A stretch of DNA of 38,336 nt from JAAXVZ01 sp964392465. Lineage in GTDB: Archaea > Nanobdellota > Nanobdellia > Woesearchaeales > GW2011-AR15. The position numbers and the translations under genes are program-made. Below the pieces are notes generated by a model, which worked only from the letters and a program-made list of their open reading frames with translations, ran no database searches and had not been told where the DNA came from. Below, piece after piece: positions 32,888-38,336 of the stretch (position 1 is its first letter; the number at the start of each line of letters is the position of its first letter). The stretch spans positions 1 through 38,336 of the forward strand of contig CAYMPC010000005.1 in the NCBI GenBank assembly GCA_964392465.1. Reading direction: 5' to 3'.

Positions 32888-33406
32888 ATGGTAAGGCCAA
32901 AAAGATTCAGACAAGTATGGAATGATGTTAATTTTGACTATTTCAAGCCAAAAGGAGTTTCATTAAGCCAACTAGAAGAGATTAATCTTAATGTGGAAGA
33001 GCTTGAGGCAGTAAGACTAAATGATTTTTTAGAAATGGAGCAAATAGTTGCTTCTGAAAAAATGAAAGTATCACAGCCAACATACAGCAGAATTTTGAAA
33101 GAAGCAAGAAAAAAGATTGCAGATGCTTTAATTAATGGAAAGGCCATAAAAATACATGGAGGTGTATATAAAATGCCAGGAGGAGACGGAACAGGTCCAT
33201 TTGGGACAGGAAGAGGAGTTGGAATGGGTGCAGGAAGAGGTTTAGGAAGAGGCGCAGGAAGAGGGAGAATGGGAGGTCAATTTGCAGCAGGTCCAGAAGG
33301 AATATGTGTCTGTACAAGTTGTGGAAATGAGATTACTCATGTTAGGGGACAGCCATGCAATCAGATAAAATGCCCTAAATGCAATAGCATGATGACAAGA
33401 AAATAA
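32888..33406 (+). CDS. DUF134 (UPF0251) HTH regulator with Gly-rich linker and C-terminal zinc-binding tail
   Basis: This 172-residue protein has residues 1-95 as the DUF134 domain: MVRPKR start, a VEELEAVRLNDFLEMEQ segment and a sigma-like HTH around MKVSQPTYSRILKEARKK. Residues 97-135 are a Gly/Arg-rich stretch starting MPGGDGTGPFGTGRG, known from small proteins often found next to NifX-like genes. The tail has Cys140, Cys142, Cys145, Cys157, Cys162 and Cys165, enough for a zinc ribbon or an Fe-S or redox site. It starts the operon with the NifX-like and ferredoxin-ATPase genes and probably regulates it through the palindrome beside its start codon. The Cys tail might sense metal or cluster status (inference). 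Confidence 0.88.
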   Translation: MVRPKRFRQVWNDVNFDYFKPKGVSLSQLEEINLNVEELEAVRLNDFLEMEQIVASEKMKVSQPTYSRILKEARKKIADALINGKAIKIHGGVYKMPGGDGTGPFGTGRGVGMGAGRGLGRGAGRGRMGGQFAAGPEGICVCTSCGNEITHVRGQPCNQIKCPKCNSMMTRK

Positions 33407-33429
33407 AAGAAGTATAGAGGAGAATAAAA

Positions 33430-34173
33430 ATGAGAATAGCAATTAGTTCAAATGGAGAAAATATAGAAAGCTTGATAGATCAAAGATTCGGAAGATGCAA
33501 ATATTTTATTATATTAGATACAGAGAACAAAAACATAATCAAAACAGATGCTGTTATTAATAAAGGCGCTGAACAAGGTCATGGTGCGGGGATTAAAGCT
33601 GCTGAACAACTTGGAGAACTTGGAGTAAATATTGTCTTAACAGGAGACCTAGGACCAAATGCAACAGCAGTTCTTGAAAAACTAAAAATTAAGGCATATC
33701 GTGCATCAGGAAAAGCAGAAGATGCTCTTTCAAACTTTTTTGATAATAAATTAGATCCCATCTTAGAAATAGGAGAACCACATAAAGAAAACAAAGAGGT
33801 CTCAGATATTATAGAAAAAAAAGAAGAAAAAATCTTTTTTCCTTTAATGGATAATAAGGGTTTAGATTCTGAAATTAGCGAGCATTTTGGTCATGCGCCA
33901 TTTTTTGGTTTATATGATGTAGAAAAAAAAGAATTAAAAATTGTTGAAAATGACCTAGATCATGCAGATCCAACAAAAAGTCCAATAGACCAAATTATTG
34001 AAGCTGTCAATCCTACAACGATATTTGCAAAAAGTATCGGCGGCAGAGCAGTAGGGATAATTGCGCATAAAGGATTAGCTCTCAAAACAGGAGATTATAA
34101 TATAGTGAGAGAAGCGATTGATAAGTTGGATAAGCTGGAAGATTTAACTCAAGATTGTGGGCATAAACATTAA
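33430..34173 (+). CDS. double NifX/NafY-like (dinitrogenase cofactor-type) protein
   Basis: This 247-residue protein has two tandem domains of the NifX/NafY/NifB-C family. The first (1-115) has RFGRCKYFIILD and GHGAGIKAAEQLGELG; the second (about 135-240) has EHFGHAPFFGLYDV and the matching SIGGRAVGI loop. Members bind iron-molybdenum cofactor precursors in nitrogen fixers, but many anaerobes and archaea carry them without nitrogenase, and no nif gene is seen here. The C terminus ends in CGHKH, a possible metal ligand set. GAGGAG lies about 9 nt upstream of the ATG. Co-occurrence with ferredoxin-type MinD ATPases suggests metal-cluster handling. Confidence 0.9.
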   Translation: MRIAISSNGENIESLIDQRFGRCKYFIILDTENKNIIKTDAVINKGAEQGHGAGIKAAEQLGELGVNIVLTGDLGPNATAVLEKLKIKAYRASGKAEDALSNFFDNKLDPILEIGEPHKENKEVSDIIEKKEEKIFFPLMDNKGLDSEISEHFGHAPFFGLYDVEKKELKIVENDLDHADPTKSPIDQIIEAVNPTTIFAKSIGGRAVGIIAHKGLALKTGDYNIVREAIDKLDKLEDLTQDCGHKH

Positions 34174-34187
34174 AAATTAGAAAACTA

Positions 34188-35027
34188 ATGACAAAAATAA
34201 TAGGCATAACAGGAGGAAAAGGAGGAACAGGAAAATCAACAGTAGCTACAGCTCTTGCTTATGAATTAGCAAAACAGAATAAAGTTCTGCTTGTAGATGC
34301 TGATGTTGATTGCCCAAACGATCACCTTATTCTTTGTATAGAAAGAAAACAGTTAGGGATTGTGACACAGAGAGTTCCCTCTTTTGATTTAAATAAATGC
34401 ACTAAATGTGGAAAATGCGGCAATGCGTGTAAAACAAATGCAATTGTCTCAATAAAAAATGAATATCCTATATTTTTAGAGAATCAATGCAATGGCTGCG
34501 GAGCTTGCGGGCTAGTTTGCCCATCTGGAGCCATAACTTGGATTACAAAAGAGATCGGCAAAACCTATCATGGAAAAAAAGAACAACTAAATTTTCTTTC
34601 AGGAGAATTAAAAACAAATCATCCTATATCAGAATTTATTGTAAATGCTCTGAATAAAGAGCTTGAAAAAAACAAAGAAAAATATGAGTTCATTATAATT
34701 GATACTGCTGCAGGAACACATTGCCCTGTTATAGCTGCCTTGGAAAATACTGATAAAGTTATTGCAGTTACAGAGCCAACTCCTTTAGGAGCGCATGATT
34801 TGGAAATAATTCTTCAACTGTTGAAAAAACTAAATAAAAAAGGAAGCATAATCCTAAATAAGTCAGATGTAGGAGATAAAAAACAGATAATCGAATTATC
34901 AAAAAAATATAATTCTAAAATTATTTTTGAAATTCCTTACTCTAAAGATATTGTGGCAGCATATTCAGAAGGAAAGCCTATTATAATTAAAGATATTGTC
35001 TCAAAAATATTGGATGAAAAAAAATGA
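34188..35027 (+). CDS. MinD/Mrp-family ATPase with ferredoxin insert 1
   Basis: This 279-residue protein has a deviant Walker A GGKGGTGKST at about 8-17 and a DADVDCPN motif. An inserted 2[4Fe-4S] ferredoxin segment follows (CTKCGKCGNACK and CNGCGACGLVCP, about 65-120), then the DTAAGTHCPVI and TEPTPLGAHD switch motifs. This is the COG1149 arrangement, always found as two adjacent genes. By analogy to Mrp/Nbp35 and NifH-like ATPases it may transfer Fe-S clusters or electrons. The ferredoxin insert of this copy has Lys where Pro usually follows the fourth Cys of the first motif. It overlaps the second ATPase gene by 4 nt. Confidence 0.92.
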   Translation: MTKIIGITGGKGGTGKSTVATALAYELAKQNKVLLVDADVDCPNDHLILCIERKQLGIVTQRVPSFDLNKCTKCGKCGNACKTNAIVSIKNEYPIFLENQCNGCGACGLVCPSGAITWITKEIGKTYHGKKEQLNFLSGELKTNHPISEFIVNALNKELEKNKEKYEFIIIDTAAGTHCPVIAALENTDKVIAVTEPTPLGAHDLEIILQLLKKLNKKGSIILNKSDVGDKKQIIELSKKYNSKIIFEIPYSKDIVAAYSEGKPIIIKDIVSKILDEKK

Positions 35028-35902
35028 AATCAATTGTAATTTTATCAGGAAAAGGAGGAGTTGGAAAAAGCAGTATTGCTGCTTCATTAGCAGTAGTTTT
35101 TTCTAAAGATAAAAAGATAGTATGCGCTGACTGTGATGTTGATGCTTCTAATCTTTCATTGCTTTTTGGCTTAAATACTGATAAATATGCTGAATGGAAA
35201 CCAATATCTACAAACCAAATTGCTGTAATTGATTATGATAAGTGCACAGGTTGCGGAAAATGTGTTGATTCGTGCTATTTTAATGCCATTAGTCTTATAG
35301 ATAATATGCCAAAAATAAATGATTTTGGATGCGAGGGCTGTGGTGTATGTGAAATAGTATGCCCTTTCAAAGCTATTTCCCTTATTGATATTGATAATGC
35401 ACATATTGGATATTCAAAAACAAAAAACGGTTTTTATATCTCTTCTGCACAATTACTGCCTGGAAATTCCGGCTCTGGAAAAGTTGTTTTTGAAGTTAAG
35501 AAAAAAGCAAAACAGATAGAGCCAAATGCAGACCTTATGATTATAGATGCATCAGCAGGAATTGGCTGTCCTGTGATTGCTTCTGTCACAGGAAATGATT
35601 ATGCTATATTAATAACAGAACCAACTCCTTCAAGTTATTCTGACATGTTAAGAGCTCTTGAAGTAGTAGATCATTTTAGAATTAAAAAAGGAATTATAAT
35701 TAACAAATATGACATCAACGAAAAATTTACTAATAATATTATAGAGTTCGCTAAGAGTAAAAATATTCAACTTCTTGCAAAAATACCTTTTGATAAAGCT
35801 TTCATAAATGCAATGACTGAAATGGTTCCTATAATAGAATATAAAAAAGAATATGAAAAGGTCTTTGAAGAGATAAAACAAAAAATCTTATTAAATCCAT
35901 AA
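35024..35902 (+). CDS. MinD/Mrp-family ATPase with ferredoxin insert 2
   Basis: This 292-residue paralogue of the preceding gene has Walker A GKGGVGKSS, a DCDVDASN motif and an inserted ferredoxin with CTGCGKCVDSC and CEGCGVCEIVCP, then DASAGIGCPVI and TEPTPSSYSD. The two ATPases probably form a heterodimer with four 4Fe-4S clusters in total (inference from pairing and overlap). It ends the DUF134 - NifX-like - ATPase operon; the next gene is 47 bp away. Confidence 0.92.
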   Translation: MKSIVILSGKGGVGKSSIAASLAVVFSKDKKIVCADCDVDASNLSLLFGLNTDKYAEWKPISTNQIAVIDYDKCTGCGKCVDSCYFNAISLIDNMPKINDFGCEGCGVCEIVCPFKAISLIDIDNAHIGYSKTKNGFYISSAQLLPGNSGSGKVVFEVKKKAKQIEPNADLMIIDASAGIGCPVIASVTGNDYAILITEPTPSSYSDMLRALEVVDHFRIKKGIIINKYDINEKFTNNIIEFAKSKNIQLLAKIPFDKAFINAMTEMVPIIEYKKEYEKVFEEIKQKILLNP

Positions 35903-35949
35903 TAATTTAGGAAAACTTATTAATAAAAAGAATTTCATAGAAAAACAAT

Positions 35950-36678
35950 ATGGATTTGCTTTTGATTATATTAATTCTTGTTATTGGACCCTTGATAGGA
36001 TCTATTATAGGTGTTTCTTTCAAGCCCTCTAAAAGATTTTTGTATTATATGCTATCTTTTTCAGGAGGTGTAATGATATCTATTTCTATGCTTGAACTAA
36101 TTCCTGAGAGCATTAAAGTTTCTTCTACACTTATAGCTATCTCAGGTATAATAATAGGCTCATTACTAATGTATGTCTTAGGTAAGCTAGTTAACAATAA
36201 TAGACACATAGAAGAAGATTGTAAATGTGAAAAAGGGTTATATAAAACAGCAATAATGGTTATTTTTGGAATTTTTATTCATAATCTTCCTGAAGGATTA
36301 GCTGTTGCAATAGGAACCTTGGCTAACTCAAATCTCACCTTATTTATTGCAATTGCAATTGCATTTCATGATATTCCGGAAAGCATATGTACCTCTGTAC
36401 CTTATTTATATTGTACTAAAAAAAAACTAAAAACTTTTCTTATATCAGTTTCTGTGATTATTCCTACACTAATAGGTTTTTTTGCTGGCTATTTCTTTTA
36501 TAAATTAATCTCTCAGACATTAGTTGGTTTAATAATAGGGATAACAGCAGGAAGCATGATTTATATATCGGCAGATGAACTTATTCCAAGCTCTTGCTCA
36601 AAAGTCTCAAATCACAACACAATTATTTCTTTTATGTCAGGTGTAATTTTTGTTATTTTTCTGGATATGATTATTTAG
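35950..36678 (+). CDS. ZIP-family metal transporter
   Basis: This 242-residue protein has about eight hydrophobic segments. Membrane segment 4 carries IHNLPEG and segment 5 carries FHDIPES, the metal-binding His/Glu sets of ZIP transporters. The loop before segment 4 contains a short Cys/acid cluster (HIEEDCKCEKG) in place of the usual His-rich loop. ZIP proteins bring Zn, Fe or Mn into the cytosol. It lies upstream of the Fur-family regulator but has its own promoter region and none of the operator boxes that mark the fur promoter. Confidence 0.92.
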   Translation: MDLLLIILILVIGPLIGSIIGVSFKPSKRFLYYMLSFSGGVMISISMLELIPESIKVSSTLIAISGIIIGSLLMYVLGKLVNNNRHIEEDCKCEKGLYKTAIMVIFGIFIHNLPEGLAVAIGTLANSNLTLFIAIAIAFHDIPESICTSVPYLYCTKKKLKTFLISVSVIIPTLIGFFAGYFFYKLISQTLVGLIIGITAGSMIYISADELIPSSCSKVSNHNTIISFMSGVIFVIFLDMII

Positions 36679-36718
36679 TCCAAGAAAATATTTTAATTAA
36701 TAATACATAAAGTTTAAA

Positions 36719-36750
36719 TAATAATAATTATTACCTAATAATAATTATTA
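36719..36750 (+). promoter_or_regulatory. tandem Fur/PerR-type operator boxes
   Basis: TAATAATAATTATTA occurs twice (36719-36733 and 36736-36750), spaced 17 bp start to start. Each contains the perfect 12-bp palindrome TAATAATTATTA. The pair follows a TTTAAATA element (about 36713-36720) and precedes the ATG of a Fur-family gene by 18 bp, as expected for an autoregulated Fur/PerR operon. Confidence 0.75.
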
Positions 36751-36768
36751 ATTAGGCCACTTAACAAG

Positions 36769-37155
36769 ATGGAAAAAATCAAATATACAAATCAAAGAAA
36801 TGAAATCCTAAATTATCTAAAAAATAATTATAACCATCCTACTGTAGAACAAATTTTTAATGCAGTTAAAAAAAAATTGCCAAGAATAAGCAAGGCAACT
36901 GTTTATCAAAATCTGAAATTTCTTAATGAAAAAGGCTTAGTTCAGGAAGTTAATATCAAAGGGATATCAAGGTTTGAACCAAATCTCGAATTACACCATC
37001 ACTTAATCTGCAAAAAGTGCGGAAAAATAATTGATTTTGACTCAAAAGAATTAACAAAACATACCTTGAAAATTGCTAAGACACTTAAGGAAATGAAAAT
37101 AGGATCAACAAACACCAACTTTTATGGTATTTGTAAAAAATGCGGAGGAAAATAA
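36769..37155 (+). CDS. Fur/PerR-family metalloregulator
   Basis: This 128-residue protein has an N-terminal winged helix with the recognition region SKATVYQNLKFLNEKGL, and a C-terminal dimerisation domain. Cys81-x2-Cys84 and Cys122-x2-Cys125 form the structural zinc site. A His cluster at 76-78 and Asp/His residues further on supply the regulatory metal site. Context with a peroxiredoxin and short length favour a PerR-like peroxide sensor over an iron-only Fur. Two operator-like boxes lie in its promoter. The peroxiredoxin gene starts 1 nt after its stop codon, so the pair forms an operon. Confidence 0.93.
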   Translation: MEKIKYTNQRNEILNYLKNNYNHPTVEQIFNAVKKKLPRISKATVYQNLKFLNEKGLVQEVNIKGISRFEPNLELHHHLICKKCGKIIDFDSKELTKHTLKIAKTLKEMKIGSTNTNFYGICKKCGGK

Positions 37156-37156
37156 A

Positions 37157-37843
37157 ATGGAAGAACAAATAAAAGAACAAAACTCAATGCCTTTGATAGG
37201 GGATAATGCACCTTTTTTTAAGGCGAAGACAACAATGGGGGAAATAAACTTTCCAGAGGATTATAAAGGAAAATGGGTAATATTATTTAGTCATCCTGCT
37301 GATTTCACTCCTGTATGTACAACAGAATTCATAACTTTTGCATCTATGCAGGAAGAATTCAGAAAACTTAATACAGAATTAATAGGGCTTTCTATAGATA
37401 GTATTTATGCACATATAGCATGGCTAAGGACAATAAAAGAGAAGATTGAATATAAAGGGATGAAAAATGTTGAAGTGAAATTTCCAGTAATAGAAGACAT
37501 AAAAATGGATGTTGCTAAAAAATTTGGTATGTTGCAGCCAAATGCTTCAACAACCCAGGCAGTAAGGGCTGTTTTTATTATAGATGAAAAAGCAAAAGTA
37601 AGGGCCATTTTATACTATCCTTTGTCAGCAGGAAGAAACATTCAGGAAATAAACAGACTGATCATTGCAATGCATAAAGCAGACAAAGAAGGAATAGCAA
37701 CTCCAGCCAATTGGCAACCTGGTGATGATGTTATAATCCCAACACCAGGGTCATGTGGAGCAGCAAAAGAAAGAGTTGAATCAAAAGAAGAAGGAAAATA
37801 TTGCCTTGACTGGTTTATTTGCTTTAAAAAAGACAAAAAATAA
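37157..37843 (+). CDS. peroxiredoxin (Prx6/archaeal type)
   Basis: The protein is 228 residues from the ATG at 37157, which has GGAGGA 8-13 nt upstream; a longer ORF from 37124 overlaps the fur gene and is not preferred. Cys54 in PADFTPVCTTEF is the peroxidatic Cys. The C-terminal extension contains Cys200, Cys216 and Cys222, and archaeal homologues use a C-terminal Cys pair for resolution. It reduces peroxides with thiol donors. Located directly behind the PerR-like gene, it is probably derepressed by peroxide. Confidence 0.95.
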   Translation: MEEQIKEQNSMPLIGDNAPFFKAKTTMGEINFPEDYKGKWVILFSHPADFTPVCTTEFITFASMQEEFRKLNTELIGLSIDSIYAHIAWLRTIKEKIEYKGMKNVEVKFPVIEDIKMDVAKKFGMLQPNASTTQAVRAVFIIDEKAKVRAILYYPLSAGRNIQEINRLIIAMHKADKEGIATPANWQPGDDVIIPTPGSCGAAKERVESKEEGKYCLDWFICFKKDKK

Positions 37844-37873
37844 ATTTTTTTAATTATTTTTTTTATTAAACAG
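37844..37873. terminator. T-rich and A-rich tracts between convergent genes
   Basis: Runs of seven or more T occur on the plus strand just after the peroxiredoxin stop, which archaeal polymerase can use to terminate. The minus-strand ferritin gene ends at the same place. Confidence 0.35.
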
Positions 37874-38336
37874 CTATTTTTTATTTAGTTTAATATCTTC
37901 CTGAAGATCTTCAAGATCTTGTTCATGCTTAACTTCGTCTTCCATTATTTTCCTTATCATATTAAATGTAATTGGATCATTTCCCAATTTTATTTTTTCA
38001 AGCATTTTATGATATACCATTATTGCGCATCTCTCTCCTTTAATATTTTGTTCAAGAAGCTTTAAGACATGAGGGTTTTTAGGAGTATCATATCCGCAAT
38101 TAGACTTTGTTTTCCACTCTTCTGGATTTAAGAGAGGTGTTCCTCCTAGTTGTATAATTCTTTCTGCTATCATTTCAGCATGTCCTAATTCTTCGCTAGC
38201 ATGCTCTTTTAACTCAGCTTCAACATTAGGTCTCATAGGGCCTTTTACAACCTTAGCTCCAACCCAATATTGATAATATGCAAGCCATTCATCAGCCAAA
38301 GCCTTGTTTAGCATTTCAATAAGTTCTTTCACATTC
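37874..38336 (-). CDS. Dps-like ferritin (thioferritin/DPSL type), 5' end outside window
   Basis: The frame is open to the window edge. An in-frame GTG at 38330-38332 could start a 152-residue protein, but family members usually have several more residues before this point, so the gene is probably cut. The four-helix ferritin-like domain has Glu/His ligand sets (DEWLAYYQYW, EELGHAE, KGERCAI and EDEVKHEQ). Cys79 (NCGYD) and Cys102 (GERC) are spaced like the Cys pair of archaeal Dps-like thioferritins. These proteins oxidise Fe(II) with peroxide and store iron, which suits the neighbouring peroxiredoxin and PerR-like genes. It is convergent to the peroxiredoxin gene. Confidence 0.88.
   Translation of the reverse strand, partial: NVKELIEMLNKALADEWLAYYQYWVGAKVVKGPMRPNVEAELKEHASEELGHAEMIAERIIQLGGTPLLNPEEWKTKSNCGYDTPKNPHVLKLLEQNIKGERCAIMVYHKMLEKIKLGNDPITFNMIRKIMEDEVKHEQDLEDLQEDIKLNKK

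Noticed and set aside
33132..33442. Antisense ORFs opposite the DUF134 gene
   Set aside because: They mirror the Gly/Arg-rich coding sequence and show only low-complexity hydrophobic residues.
33430..35902. Evidence for nitrogen fixation
   Set aside because: NifX-like domains alone are common in non-fixing anaerobes; no nifH, nifD, nifK or nifB core is present in the window.

Overview
The window looks archaeal, most likely from a DPANN-type lineage such as Woesearchaeota or Pacearchaeota. That placement is inferred from gene content and was not tested by a search. Archaeal markers are a TFS-type transcription factor, an MBF1 homologue with an N-terminal zinc ribbon, a Ser-His-Asp (ER/archaeal) signal peptidase, a tRNA-Thr gene with an intron in the anticodon loop, and several genes whose TATA-like box sits about 24-27 nt before the start codon (leaderless transcripts). 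A bacterial-type gyrase subunit A is also present, as in many of these lineages. The DNA is very A+T rich. Three 100-N runs are scaffold gaps of nominal size.

Region 1 (1-9860) is an accessory block. It has four members of one family of long B12-binding-type radical SAM proteins (one cut by the window edge, two identical), a fifth and more distant B12-type radical SAM protein, a PaaK/CapK-like adenylate-forming enzyme, a MiaB-type methylthiotransferase and a small C4 zinc-ribbon protein paired with the radical SAM gene. A perfect 1,706-bp direct duplication (5139-6844 and 8154-9859) carries the zinc-ribbon/radical SAM pair. The second copy ends with 50 bp of the methylthiotransferase 3' end, so it was copied from the first locus. 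The chemistry of the block is unknown; enzymes modifying a lipid, cofactor, nucleic acid or small molecule are all possible.

Region 2 (9860-11620) is a junction. A truncated copy of the tRNA-Thr gene with its own leader lies 1.6 kb before the intact tRNA-Thr. Between them are a frameshifted third zinc-ribbon gene and a Cys-rich exported protein.

Region 3 (11700-24000) returns to ordinary genes: a tandem pair of membrane paralogues, an RsmC-like methyltransferase overlapping a Dus dihydrouridine synthase, a small Rossmann-like (possibly CARF-like) protein, an M50 membrane protease, a large exported RCC1-propeller protein broken by two assembly gaps, and a gyrA - THUMP methyltransferase - MBF1 operon on the minus strand.

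Region 4 (24000-29030) is a MacB/LolCDE-like export operon: a GbsR/MarR-type regulator with an inverted repeat at its promoter, an ATPase, an exported CARDB-like protein and two FtsX/MacB permeases. It is followed by signal peptidase, TFS, a DUF4349 protein, a PHP phosphoesterase, a DUF167 protein and a CPBP-like membrane protein.

Region 5 (32850-38336) concerns metals and redox. A DUF134 regulator with a palindrome against its start codon heads an operon with a double NifX-like protein and two MinD-type ATPases carrying ferredoxin inserts. A ZIP transporter, a Fur/PerR regulator with two tandem operator-like boxes, a peroxiredoxin and a Dps-like ferritin follow.
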